Assembly (NCBI RefSeq): GCF_000023105.1
Contig: NC_012669.1
Coordinates: forward strand, 3,597,025 to 3,661,024
From: Beutenbergia cavernae DSM 12333
GTDB taxonomy: Bacteria > Actinomycetota > Actinomycetes > Actinomycetales > Beutenbergiaceae
DNA: 64,000 nt
Reading direction: 5' to 3'
Part shown: in pieces, positions 34,454 through 42,712 of the stretch
Numbering within the stretch: the stretch's first letter is position 1
How the letters are laid out: each line of letters starts with the position of its first letter
Program-made: the position numbers and the translations under genes
Notes under the pieces: model-generated
What the model was told of the DNA's origin: nothing
Seen by the model: only the letters and a program-made list of their open reading frames with translations
The model's database searches: none

Positions 34454-34788
34454 CCGTGTGGTTCGTCCCCCGGAGCCCGCTCGACCGTGCGGTTCGTCCC
34501 CCGAACCCGGCCGGACCGTGCGGTTCGTCCCCCGAACCCGGCCCCACAGGGGACGTTCCACACGGTCGACCCCCCACCACCCACCAGAACCGGCCCGACC
34601 GTGCGGCTCGTCCCCCGAACTCCGCCCACACGGGACGTTCCACACGGTCGACCCCCCACCACCCACCAGAACCGGCTCGACCGTGCGGTTCGTCCCCGAA
34701 CCCGGCCCGACCGTGCGGTTCGTCCCCCGGACCCGGCACCACAGGGGACCTTCCACACGGTCGACCCCCCACCACCCACCGGAGCCGG
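34454..34788. repeat. Complex hairpin repeat array upstream of araB
   Basis: The 492-bp gap between lacI and araB is filled by repeats. Six forward cores (CCGTGYGGYTCGTCCC) start at 34454, 34485, 34516, 34599, 34681 and 34711, and three inverted cores (ending CCACACGGTCGACC) end near 34570, 34653 and 34766. Forward and inverted cores form hairpins, and the higher-order unit of about 83 bp is tandem. No reading frame with protein-like content is present, and it is not a CRISPR array because repeats pair with each other and there are no unique spacers. Confidence 0.85.
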
Positions 34789-34815
34789 GCCACGCCAGGC
34801 GACGCCCGGAGGGAC

Positions 34816-35853
34816 TCAGCTCGAGGCAGACGGCGGCCCGGTGCTCGACCTGACCACCAGCTCGGGCGCGACGGGCTCGGGAGCGGCGGACGCCGTCGTC
34901 GACCCCGCGGCGATCGCCGCCAGCAGCACCTCGAGGCACACCTCGCCGAGTCGGGTGAAGTCCTGCCGCACGGTCGTGAGCGGCGGGAAGAAGTGGGCGG
35001 TCCCCTCGATGTCGTCGAAGCCGACGACGCTCACGTCGCCCGGCACCGCCACCCCGGCCTCGGCGAACGCGCGCAGGAGCCCCAGGGCGAGCTGGTCGTT
35101 CGCGGCGAAGATCGCGCCCGGGACGCCGTCGGCCACGAGCTGCCGCCCGGCGGTGTAGCCGACGTCGGCCGTCCAGTCGCCCTCCACGAGCTCGCCCTCG
35201 AGACCGGCCTCCGCGAGCGCGGACCGCCACCCGGCGAGACGCTCGCGCGCGTCGAACCAGTCGTCCGGGCCGGACACGTGGGCGACCGTGCGGTGCCCGA
35301 GCGACACGAGGTGCTCGACGGCGAGCCGCGCACCGCGCGCCTGGTCGACGCTCACCGTCGCGAACCGCTCGTCCGTCCCCACGCCCGCCGCGACGAGGAT
35401 CACCGGGGCGCGCGAGTCGACAGCCCGGAGCGCCTCGACCGCCGTGGCGCGGGGTGCGATGACGACGACGCCCTCAACCGCCTGCTCGTCGAAGCTCGCG
35501 AGGACGGCCCCCATGGACTCCTGCGTCGGCGAGCGCACCACCGCGACGTTCACGGCGTAGCCGGCCGCCCGCGCCGCCTCCTCGACGGCGATGAGCGTGC
35601 TCATCGGCCCGTACTTCGCCGACCCGCTGGTCACGACGCCGAGCAGCCCGGAACGTCGCGTCACGAGCGCGCGCGCCAGCCGATTCGGGGTGTACGCGAG
35701 CTCCGCCATGGCGTCGAGCACCCGCTGCCGCGTCGCGGGCCGCACGCTCGGGTGGTCGTTGAGCACGCGTGAGACGGTCTGGTGGGAGACGCCGGCGAGC
35801 TTCGCGACGTCGGCCATGCCGGCCCGGCGGCGTCGTCCGGGCGGCGTGCTCAC
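34816..35853 (-). CDS. LacI-family regulator, probable arabinose repressor
   Basis: A 345-residue LacI/GalR repressor. The HTH and hinge (about residues 12-68) read MADVAKLAGVSHQTVSRVLN then YTPNRLARAL, followed by a type I periplasmic-binding-protein-like sugar domain with the usual GDVSVVGFDDIEGTAHFFPPLTTVRQD. It lies directly upstream of araBDA on the same strand, separated by the repeat array, so control of arabinose genes is likely. Its GTG overlaps the proC stop by 4 bp; it is therefore cotranscribed with proC and an upstream membrane protein gene, an unusual arrangement for a repressor. Confidence 0.9.
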   Translation of the reverse strand: MSTPPGRRRRAGMADVAKLAGVSHQTVSRVLNDHPSVRPATRQRVLDAMAELAYTPNRLARALVTRRSGLLGVVTSGSAKYGPMSTLIAVEEAARAAGYAVNVAVVRSPTQESMGAVLASFDEQAVEGVVVIAPRATAVEALRAVDSRAPVILVAAGVGTDERFATVSVDQARGARLAVEHLVSLGHRTVAHVSGPDDWFDARERLAGWRSALAEAGLEGELVEGDWTADVGYTAGRQLVADGVPGAIFAANDQLALGLLRAFAEAGVAVPGDVSVVGFDDIEGTAHFFPPLTTVRQDFTRLGEVCLEVLLAAIAAGSTTASAAPEPVAPELVVRSSTGPPSASS

Positions 35854-36674
35854 CGCGGGGGCCCGGGGTCGAGGTCGGCGGCGAGCTCGCCGGCCCGTCG
35901 GACGGCGGCCCGCACGGCCGCGGCGTAGGCGGCGCGCACGCCGCGGTCGTCGAGCTCGGCGAGGGCGGCGAGCGTCGTCCCTCCCGGCGAGGAGACCTGC
36001 TCGCGCAGGATGGCCGGGTGCTCCCCGCTGCTCACGGCGAGGGCCCCGGCGCCGGCGACGGTCTGCGCGGCGAGGCGCAGCGCCGTCGCCCGCGGGAGTC
36101 CCCCCGCGGTGCCGGCCTCCGCGAGCGCGTCGACGAGGTGGAAGACGTACGCGGGCCCGGAGCCCGAGACGGCGGCGACGACCGACTGCTGCGACTCCGG
36201 CACCCGCACCACGAGCCCGGTGCCGGCGAGCAGGCGCTCCAGGAGGGCGAGGTGCGCATCGGTCGCCGCCGCTCCCGCGCTGAGCGCGCTGACGCCCTGC
36301 CCGATCGTCGCCGGCGTGTTCGGCATGACGCGGACGACGGGCGTCCCGGCGGGCAGCCGCGCCTCGTAGAACGTCGTGGCGAGCCCGACGGCGAGGCTCG
36401 CGACGAGCGTCTCGCCGCCGATCGCCGGGCCGATCTCGTCGAGCAGGGCCGCCATGCCCTGGGGCTTGACGCCGAGGACGACGACGTCGGCGTCCGTCGC
36501 GGCCGCCCGGTTGTCGGTTCCGGCGGCGACGCCGAACCGGCTCGCGACGGCCTCGGCTGACGCGTCGCGCGACGTGGTGACGACGACGTCGTCGGCCCCG
36601 ACGCCGTCGGTCGCCAGGATCGACGTCAGGACGGCACGACCCATGGTCCCGGCGCCGAGCAGTGCGATCCGCAT
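35850..36674 (-). CDS. proC: Pyrroline-5-carboxylate reductase
   Basis: A 274-residue enzyme for the last step of proline synthesis. The N-terminal Rossmann motif is IALLGAGTMGRAVL, and the ProC signature is in PGGTTLAALAELDDRGVRAA, with the substrate-binding helix GSGPAYVFHLVDALAEAG. Length matches the family. It is the second gene of a three-gene operon: the upstream gene ends 1 bp before its ATG and lacI begins at its stop. Confidence 0.95.
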   Translation of the reverse strand: MRIALLGAGTMGRAVLTSILATDGVGADDVVVTTSRDASAEAVASRFGVAAGTDNRAAATDADVVVLGVKPQGMAALLDEIGPAIGGETLVASLAVGLATTFYEARLPAGTPVVRVMPNTPATIGQGVSALSAGAAATDAHLALLERLLAGTGLVVRVPESQQSVVAAVSGSGPAYVFHLVDALAEAGTAGGLPRATALRLAAQTVAGAGALAVSSGEHPAILREQVSSPGGTTLAALAELDDRGVRAAYAAAVRAAVRRAGELAADLDPGPPR

Positions 36675-36675
36675 G

Positions 36676-37311
36676 TCACATCCCGAACGCGTCGTAGAAG
36701 GCGACGACGGCGTCCGCGGGCCCGGTGACCTGGAACACGGCGGTGGCGTTCGACCAGGCCGCGACGGCGCCGTCGTCCTCGGTGGCCGAGATCACGACCT
36801 GTCCGGCCTCCTCACCGCCGACGAGCACCGGTTCCGCGCGGAGGCTCTCCCCCTCGACCGTGAGCGACTCGCGGGCGGCCGCCGCTCCCTCGGGCGTGGT
36901 GAGCTGGGCGGTGCGCAGCACGAGCTCGGTGCCGTCGCCGTCGGAGTAGGTCAGCGTCCACGCCTCGACCGCGCCGGCGTCGAGCAGCCCGGCGTCCTCC
37001 GCCTGCGCCGTCACCGCGTACTGCAGCAGCGTGCTGGGCAGGACGGCGAGGAACGCCGTGCCCGTGTCCCGTTCCGCGGGGGTGATCGCCGGGGTGGGCG
37101 TCGGCCCCGCCACCGTCTCGCCGGGGGTCGGCTCGGGGTCGGGCCGGGTCAGGAGGAGCACGAGGACCACGACGAGGGCGATCACGACGACCGCTCCGAT
37201 CCCGACCACGATCCGCCGGCGGCGGATCACCTCGGGCGGGACGGGCGCCGTCGTCGCTCGCTGCGCGCCGTCGCCGTCGTCGGCGGTCTCGTTCGTGTCG
37301 TCCTGGCTCAC
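36676..37311 (-). CDS. Single-pass membrane protein, unknown function
   Basis: A 211-residue protein with a short acidic cytoplasmic N-terminus, a basic anchor (IRRRR), one transmembrane helix (about residues 35-58, IVVGIGAVVVIALVVVLVLL), a Pro/Thr linker, and an extracellular domain of about 130 residues with no motif I recognise. The GTG at 37311 follows GGGGAG. It heads the operon with proC and lacI. The fold of the outer domain may resemble small LppX/DUF-type lipid-carrier or lysozyme-like families, but no family is assigned. Confidence 0.7.
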   Translation of the reverse strand: MSQDDTNETADDGDGAQRATTAPVPPEVIRRRRIVVGIGAVVVIALVVVLVLLLTRPDPEPTPGETVAGPTPTPAITPAERDTGTAFLAVLPSTLLQYAVTAQAEDAGLLDAGAVEAWTLTYSDGDGTELVLRTAQLTTPEGAAAARESLTVEGESLRAEPVLVGGEEAGQVVISATEDDGAVAAWSNATAVFQVTGPADAVVAFYDAFGM

Positions 37312-37407
37312 CGTGTCTCCCCGCTGTCGTGGGCGGCAGCCTACCCACGGCGCACCCCGCGCCCGGCGCGAACCGCTGTGCGGCGTCGCCCTCGGTACGG
37401 TGGCCGG

Positions 37408-37953
37408 ATGCCCGATCTGCTGACCCTGGTGAACGGCCTGCCGGGATCCGGCAAGACGACCCTCGCGACGGCGCTCGCCCCGGCGCTGAACGCGGCCCTG
37501 CTGTCGAAGGACACGGTCAAGGACGCCCTCGTCCCGGTGGTGCCCGCGGCTGCGGCGCCGTGGACCCTGGGGGCGGCGTCGATGGAGGCGATCTGGACGG
37601 TGGCCTCCGGGACCCCCGGCGACGTCGTCGTCGAGAGCTGGTTCTTCGCCTCGCGCGACAGCGGGCACGTCGCCGCCGGCCTCGCGCGTGTGCGGCCGAC
37701 GGCGGTGGTCGAGGTGTGGTGCGACGTCCCCGCCGATCTCGCCGCGAGCCGCTTCCTCGCTCGGTCGCGGCCCGACTGGTACGCCGACCAGGAGCGGTTC
37801 GACGGCGACTGGGCCGACTGGGCGGACCGGGCCGAACCCCTCGACGTCGGTCCCGTCGTGCGGGTCGACACGTCTCGCGCGGTGGACGTGGCGCGGGTCG
37901 CCGACCTGGTCCGGCTCGCGGCCGTCCACAGCGCGGGCCTGTCCCGCTCGTGA
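37408..37953 (+). CDS. P-loop kinase-like protein
   Basis: A 181-residue AAA-type small kinase. The Walker A motif is NGLPGSGKTTLA (about residues 9-20), followed by a Asp/Thr-containing segment LLSKDTVKDAL and a likely lid region with Arg residues (FLARSRPDW). It resembles gluconate/chloramphenicol-type phosphotransferases, but the substrate is unknown. TACGGT (37396-37401) lies 6 nt before the ATG, suggesting a leaderless mRNA. radA follows 29 bp downstream with its own leaderless promoter. Confidence 0.78.
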   Translation: MPDLLTLVNGLPGSGKTTLATALAPALNAALLSKDTVKDALVPVVPAAAAPWTLGAASMEAIWTVASGTPGDVVVESWFFASRDSGHVAAGLARVRPTAVVEVWCDVPADLAASRFLARSRPDWYADQERFDGDWADWADRAEPLDVGPVVRVDTSRAVDVARVADLVRLAAVHSAGLSRS

Positions 37954-37982
37954 TGTCGGCGCCGGGCGTTAACGTCACGGCC

Positions 37983-39389
37983 ATGACCACCACCCCGCGC
38001 ACCGCGCGCACGCCGAAGGCCGAGTACCGGTGCGCGGAGTGCGGGTGGCAGACGGCGAAGTGGGTCGGCCGGTGCGGTGAGTGCCAGGCCTGGGGCACCG
38101 TCGAGGAGGCAGCCGGCGGAAGCGTCGCCGTCGGCCGGGGCACGGCCGCGCTCGCCCCGGCGTCCCCCGCCGTCCCGATCGACCAGGTCGACACCGACCT
38201 CGTGCGGCTGCAGCCGACCGGCGTCGGCGAGCTGGACCGCGTGCTCGGGGGTGGGCTCGTGCCCGGGGCTGTCGTGCTGCTCGCCGGCGAACCCGGCGTC
38301 GGCAAGTCGACGCTGCTGCTCGACGTCGCCGCCAAGGCCGCGACGAGCGGCACCGGTCGCCGCGTGCTGTACGTGACGGGCGAGGAGTCGGCCTCCCAGG
38401 TCCGGCTGCGCGCCGAACGCATCGGTGCCCTGCGGCCGCGCCTGTACCTCGCCGCCGAGTCCGACCTGGCCACCGTGCTCGGCCAGATCGAGGCGTGCGA
38501 TCCGCAGCTGCTTGTGCTCGACTCGGTGCAGACGATCGCGTCGGCGGACGTCGACGGCGCCGCGGGCGGTGTCGCGCAGGTGCGGGCCGTCGCGGCCGCG
38601 ATCATCGCCGTCGCCAAGCGCAAGCACCTCCCGGTGCTGCTCGTCGGGCACGTGACGAAGGACGGCGGGATCGCCGGGCCGCGCGTGCTCGAGCACCTCG
38701 TCGACGTCGTCTGCCAGTTCGAGGGCGACAGGCACTCCCGGCTCCGCATGGTCCGCGCCGTCAAGAACAGGTACGGCCCGACCGACGAGGTGGGGTGCTT
38801 CGACCTGACGGACAGCGGCATCGAGGGTCTGCCGGATCCCAGCGGTCTCTTCCTGTCCGGCAGCGGCCTCGTCCAGCCAGGCACCTGTGCCACCGTCACG
38901 CTCGACGGCCGCCGACCCATGCCGATCGAGATCCAGGCTCTGGTCACGCCGGGCACGGAGAAGCACCCGCGCCGGGCGACGTCCGGCGTCGAGTCCTCCC
39001 GTGTCAACATGACCCTCGCGGTGCTCCAGGCCCTTCTCGACGTCCGGCTCGGGGGCTGCGACGTGTTCGTGTCGACGATCGGCGGAGCCCGCGCCGTCGA
39101 GCCCGCTGCCGACATCGCCGTCGCCCTCGCCGTCGCGAGCGCGGAGACCGGTCGCGTGATCCGAGCCGGCCTCGTCGCGATCGGCGAGGTCAGCCTCGCC
39201 GGTGAGCTGCGCCCGACGGTCGGGATCGACCGGAGGCTGGCGGAGGCCGCGCGCCTCGGCTTCACCTCGGCGGTGGTCCCGGCGCGCACCGCCCGTGAGG
39301 CGCGGGCTCCGGAAGGGCTGCGCCTCCTCCCCGCGGCGAGCCTCGCCGAGGCCGCTCAGCACGCTCTGGCGGGGCTGTCGCTCGCGTAG
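37983..39389 (+). CDS. radA: DNA repair protein RadA (Sms)
   Basis: A 468-residue RecA-like helicase that processes branched recombination intermediates. The N-terminal zinc finger uses Cys17, Cys20, Cys31 and Cys34; the Walker A is GEPGVGKST (about residues 102-110); the RadA-specific motif is KNRYG (261-265), whereas most family members have KNRFG. The C-terminal third is a Lon-protease-like domain. TAACGT (37970-37975) ends 7 nt before the ATG, so the mRNA is probably leaderless. It is followed after 10 bp by disA, a conserved linkage. Confidence 0.96.
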   Translation: MTTTPRTARTPKAEYRCAECGWQTAKWVGRCGECQAWGTVEEAAGGSVAVGRGTAALAPASPAVPIDQVDTDLVRLQPTGVGELDRVLGGGLVPGAVVLLAGEPGVGKSTLLLDVAAKAATSGTGRRVLYVTGEESASQVRLRAERIGALRPRLYLAAESDLATVLGQIEACDPQLLVLDSVQTIASADVDGAAGGVAQVRAVAAAIIAVAKRKHLPVLLVGHVTKDGGIAGPRVLEHLVDVVCQFEGDRHSRLRMVRAVKNRYGPTDEVGCFDLTDSGIEGLPDPSGLFLSGSGLVQPGTCATVTLDGRRPMPIEIQALVTPGTEKHPRRATSGVESSRVNMTLAVLQALLDVRLGGCDVFVSTIGGARAVEPAADIAVALAVASAETGRVIRAGLVAIGEVSLAGELRPTVGIDRRLAEAARLGFTSAVVPARTAREARAPEGLRLLPAASLAEAAQHALAGLSLA

Positions 39390-39399
39390 AGTGCGCGAC

Positions 39400-40479
39400 A
39401 TGTCCGAGCTCGTCGCCGATCCCACCGGCCGCGCCGTCCTGCGCGCTGTCGCGCCCGGCACGGAGCTGCGCGACGGCCTCGAGCGCATCCTGCGCGGCCG
39501 CACCGGCGCGCTCATCGTGCTCGGGTACGACGAGGTCGTCGAGGAGATGTGCTCCGGCGGCTTCGTGCTCGACGTCGCGTTCTCGGCCACGCGGTTGCGA
39601 GAGCTGGCGAAGATGGACGGGGCGATCGTGCTGGACCGCGGCGCGACGCGGGTGCTGCGCGCCGCCGTCCAGCTGCTGCCCGACGCAGCGATCGAGACCG
39701 GCGAGTCCGGCACCCGGCACCGCACCGCGGAGCGCGCCGCGAAGCAGACCGGCTTCCCCGTGATCTCCGTCAGCCAGTCGATGCGGATCGTCGCCATCTA
39801 CTCCGACGGCCGGCGCTGGGTCCTCGAGGACTCCGACGCGATCCTGTCCCGCGCCAACCAGGCGCTCGCGACGCTCGAGCGGTACAAATCCCGGCTCGAC
39901 GAGGTGTCGGGCACGCTCTCGGCCCTCGAGATCGAGGACCTCGTCACGGTGCGTGACGTGGCGTCGGTCGTGCAGCGCCTCGAGATGGTCCGCCGGATCT
40001 CCGTGGAGATCGCCGGGTACGTCGACGAGCTGGGCACCGACGGTCGCCTGCTCTCCCTGCAGCTCGACGAGCTCATCGGCAACGTCGGCCCGGAACGCGA
40101 GCTCGTCGTCAGCGACTACGTCGACGCCCGCCGGGCCGCCGCCCTCGACGACGTCCTCGCCGGCCTCGCCCGGCTCGACTCCACCGACCTCATCGACCTC
40201 GTCAAGATCGCGCAGGTGCGCGGCCTCGGCGGGCCGGGCGGCGATGCGCTCGACTCCGCCGTCGGGCCGCGCGGCCACCGGATGCTCTCGAAGATCCCCC
40301 GGCTCCCCTCGCCGGTCATCGGCGCGATGGTGGACCACTTCGGCACCCTGCAGAAGATGCTCTCGGCGAGCGTCGAGGATCTCCAGCTGGTCGACGGCGT
40401 CGGCGCGCTGCGTGCCCGGTCCGTCCGGGAGGGTCTGTCGCGGCTCGCCGAGTCGTCCCTGCTCGAGCGGTTCGTCTGA
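39400..40479 (+). CDS. disA: DNA integrity scanning diadenylate cyclase DisA
   Basis: A 359-residue octameric enzyme that makes cyclic di-AMP from two ATP while scanning DNA. The DAC domain (about 10-150) carries the DGA motif (residues 73-75) and RHR motif (106-108); a linker and a C-terminal HhH DNA-binding region (about 290-350, [22 protein letters not shown]) follow. TAGAGT (39387-39392), which overlaps the end of radA, lies 7 nt before the ATG, allowing separate leaderless transcription. The product could gate the TrkA-type K+ subunit encoded in this window, which is inference from other bacteria. Confidence 0.97.
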   Translation: MSELVADPTGRAVLRAVAPGTELRDGLERILRGRTGALIVLGYDEVVEEMCSGGFVLDVAFSATRLRELAKMDGAIVLDRGATRVLRAAVQLLPDAAIETGESGTRHRTAERAAKQTGFPVISVSQSMRIVAIYSDGRRWVLEDSDAILSRANQALATLERYKSRLDEVSGTLSALEIEDLVTVRDVASVVQRLEMVRRISVEIAGYVDELGTDGRLLSLQLDELIGNVGPERELVVSDYVDARRAAALDDVLAGLARLDSTDLIDLVKIAQVRGLGGPGGDALDSAVGPRGHRMLSKIPRLPSPVIGAMVDHFGTLQKMLSASVEDLQLVDGVGALRARSVREGLSRLAESSLLERFV

Positions 40480-40511
40480 GCGAGCCGCCCCCCGCTCGGC
40501 CCGGCTCACTC
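40478..40511. terminator. Terminator between disA and convergent gene
   Basis: A 10-bp stem with one mismatch (40478-40487 with 40502-40511) spans the ends of both convergent reading frames, with a 14-nt loop. Confidence 0.45.
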
Positions 40512-41348
40512 CAGCGTGAGCGCCCGTTCCGCGGTGAGCTCCGCGCCGTCCCGCGTCGCCGTCGCGACCACGCGGTAGGCGCCGGCCTCGGCGACCGGGG
40601 CGTCGTCCGGGCATCCCTCGGCGGAGCGCCGCCCGGACCACGGCACCGCCTGGTCGTCGGTGCTGTCCGGACCGAGCAGGAGGTCGCGGCTCGTGGGCGT
40701 GAACGGGCACTGCGCCGTGGACCAGACGAGGTCCTCGCCCGAGAACACCTCGACCACGAGGTGCTCCGAGCCGAGGTCCACGAGGCAGGTCGCATCGGCG
40801 GTCGTCCGGACGCTCACGCGCACGTCGACGCGCCCGCCCGCAGTCGCCGACGCCGGGGCCTCGATCTCGAGCTGGGCCTGCTGCGACGTGCAGGACGTCG
40901 GCAGCGGCGGCGTGGCCTGGTTCGTCGGGGTGGGCGACGGCGTCGGGCTGGGCGTCGTGCTCGGCGACGGATCCGGCGTCGCCGAGCCCGTGGCGCCCGG
41001 GCCGGCGTCGTCGTCACCGCTCAGCGCCGTCACGAGGCGGACGGCACCGAACGCGACGAGCGCCACGACGAGCGCGGCGAGCACCAGCACGAGCAGCCGC
41101 CGGCGGCGGTACACGGCCGACGACGGACGCCGGCCCGCGGCAGGACGTTTCCCGCCCGACGGCGCGGAACTGCGGCGGGCAGCCGACGTCCCCCCGGACG
41201 ACGTCCTACCCGGCTTCCCAGCGCCCGACGTCCCGGACGACGTCCCACCCGGCTTCCCGCCGGGCGGCCGACCGCTGCCGGGCTTCCGGCCCGAGGACCC
41301 GCGCCCGGCGCCGCCGCCCCCACGGCCGGGAGGGGCGGAGCGCGTCAC
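40506..41348 (-). CDS. Membrane-anchored extracellular protein, unknown
   Basis: A 280-residue protein with a very basic, Gly/Ser/Pro-rich cytoplasmic N-terminus (about 1-70, repeated GGKPGGTSSGTSG-like segments), one transmembrane helix (about 78-100), a Thr/Pro linker (PDPSPSTTPSPTPSPTPT) and an extracellular domain of about 140 residues with four Cys. The outer domain has a beta-sandwich look resembling CARDB/Ig-like folds, which I cannot confirm. TACGGT on the minus strand (41360-41355) sits 6 nt before the GTG at 41348, so the mRNA is leaderless and a longer upstream frame was rejected. It is divergent from mutY. Confidence 0.72.
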   Translation of the reverse strand: MTRSAPPGRGGGGAGRGSSGRKPGSGRPPGGKPGGTSSGTSGAGKPGRTSSGGTSAARRSSAPSGGKRPAAGRRPSSAVYRRRRLLVLVLAALVVALVAFGAVRLVTALSGDDDAGPGATGSATPDPSPSTTPSPTPSPTPTNQATPPLPTSCTSQQAQLEIEAPASATAGGRVDVRVSVRTTADATCLVDLGSEHLVVEVFSGEDLVWSTAQCPFTPTSRDLLLGPDSTDDQAVPWSGRRSAEGCPDDAPVAEAGAYRVVATATRDGAELTAERALTLE

Positions 41349-41376
41349 TGTGCGACCGTAGTACAGACTGACGGCG

Positions 41377-42288
41377 ATGGATCCGACCACCCGCGCGGGT
41401 GCCAGCACCAGCGCTCTGCACGCGCGGCTGACCGCGTGGTACGCGGCGCACCGGCGCGACCTGCCCTGGCGCGGCGACGGGACCGACGCCTGGGGCGTCC
41501 TCGTGAGCGAGGTCATGCTCCAGCAGACCCCCGTGTCGCGGGTCGACCCCGTCTGGCGGGCCTGGATGGAGCGCTGGCCCACGCCGTCGGACCTCGCCGC
41601 GGCGAGCCCCGCGGACGTGCTCGTGGCCTGGGACCGCCTCGGCTACCCGCGGCGCGCGCTGCGGCTGCGCGAGTGCGCGACGGCGATCCGGGACACCTGC
41701 GGCGGCATCGTGCCCGACGACGAGACGGCCCTCCTCGCGCTGCCCGGCATCGGCCCGTACACGGCAGCGGCGGTGCGGGCGTTCGCGTACGGGCGCCGCG
41801 CCGTCGTCCTCGACACGAACGTCCGTCGGGTCCTCGCGCGTGCGCTCGGTGGCGAGGCGCTCCCGGCGCCGTCCCTCACCCGGGCCGAGCAGGACCGCGC
41901 AGCGGCGCACCTGCCGCTCGACGACGCGGGGAGCGCGCTGTGGAACGTCGCCCTCATGGAGCTCGGGGCACTCGTGTGCACAGCGCGCTCCCCGCGGTGC
42001 GACGTCTGTCCGCTGCGTGAGCTCTGCGCCTGGCGAGCCGCAGGGCACCCGCCGGACGTCCACGCGCACCGGCGCCGGACCCAGGCCTGGCACGGCACCG
42101 ACCGCCAGGCGCGCGGCGCACTCATGGCCGTCCTGCGCGAGCGGCGGGACGTCGCGCCGGAGACGCTGGCGGACGCGTGGCCACCGCCCGAGCAGCGTCG
42201 TCGGGCGCTCGCGTCGCTCGTCGCCGACGGCCTGGTCGTCGCGGTGACCGACGACGACGGCGCCGCCCTCAGCTACGCGTTGCCCTGA
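41377..42288 (+). CDS. mutY: A/G-specific adenine glycosylase
   Basis: A 303-residue base-excision repair enzyme removing A opposite 8-oxoG. The HhH-GPD core contains LPWRGDGTDAWGVLVSEVMLQQT (shown in part; catalytic Glu in SEVMLQQT), the HhH loop LPGIGPYTAAAV with the catalytic Asp in VLDTNVRRVL, and a [4Fe-4S] loop C-X6-C-X2-C-X5-C in CTARSPRCDVCPLRELC. The C-terminal NUDIX-like 8-oxoG recognition domain is shortened, as in many actinobacterial MutY. Its last 20 bp overlap the convergent LppA-like gene. Confidence 0.93.
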   Translation: MDPTTRAGASTSALHARLTAWYAAHRRDLPWRGDGTDAWGVLVSEVMLQQTPVSRVDPVWRAWMERWPTPSDLAAASPADVLVAWDRLGYPRRALRLRECATAIRDTCGGIVPDDETALLALPGIGPYTAAAVRAFAYGRRAVVLDTNVRRVLARALGGEALPAPSLTRAEQDRAAAHLPLDDAGSALWNVALMELGALVCTARSPRCDVCPLRELCAWRAAGHPPDVHAHRRRTQAWHGTDRQARGALMAVLRERRDVAPETLADAWPPPEQRRRALASLVADGLVVAVTDDDGAALSYALP

Positions 42289-42697
42289 GCGGGTGGCACC
42301 CGGTGCTCAGGCTGAGGATCGTGTTCGCCGCCATCCCGAAGACGATCTGCCCGCCCCACGCGTCGTGGGCGACGATCTCGACGTCGCGCGGCCGGTTCGC
42401 CGTCGCCTCGACGCGATCGAAGCCGTGCGCGGCGGCGGCGGCCGTGACCACGTCCACGGCGAGCGGCCACTGCGCGTCCGGATAGGTCCCGGGGTACGAC
42501 CACCGGCCGAGCTGCGCGCGCTCCCCGCCGGGGTCCTCACCGGCTCCGCAGCCCGAGCGGACCAGTGATCCCCCGGTCGCCGACGGTGCCCACGGAGCCG
42601 GTCCGAGCTCCGTCTCCAGTGCCGCGAGGATCTCCCCGCGCATCCGGGCGTACGCGTCGATGACGTCCTCCAGGCAGGGTCGGGCCGGCGTCGTCAT
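42269..42697 (-). CDS. LppA-like protein without signal peptide
   Basis: A 142-residue protein. The spaced pattern of an N-terminal helix (DVIDAYARMRGEILAALETE), SGCGAGED near residue 50, a HGFDRVE strand and the end SLSTGCHPLR resembles the LppA family of actinobacterial lipoproteins, but no lipobox or signal sequence is visible, so it may be cytoplasmic or the start may be wrong. The ATG at 42697 follows GGAGG. It is the third gene after an EspC-like protein and a WXG/DUF1023 hydrolase, so it may be a partner, chaperone or immunity factor for that hydrolase. This is inference. Confidence 0.68.
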   Translation of the reverse strand: MTTPARPCLEDVIDAYARMRGEILAALETELGPAPWAPSATGGSLVRSGCGAGEDPGGERAQLGRWSYPGTYPDAQWPLAVDVVTAAAAAHGFDRVEATANRPRDVEIVAHDAWGGQIVFGMAANTILSLSTGCHPLRATRS

Positions 42698-42712
42698 GCG
42701 GTCCTCCGTCTC

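Noticed and set aside
34454-34788. Possible CRISPR array
   Set aside because: Repeats are palindromic to one another, unit lengths are 30, 31 and 83 bp, the sequence between cores is itself repeated, and no cas gene is nearby.
37965-37980. GTTAAC palindrome before radA as an SOS or LacI site
   Set aside because: It contains the TAACGT -10 at 7 nt from the start, and it lacks GAAC-N4-GTTC spacing of the actinobacterial SOS box.
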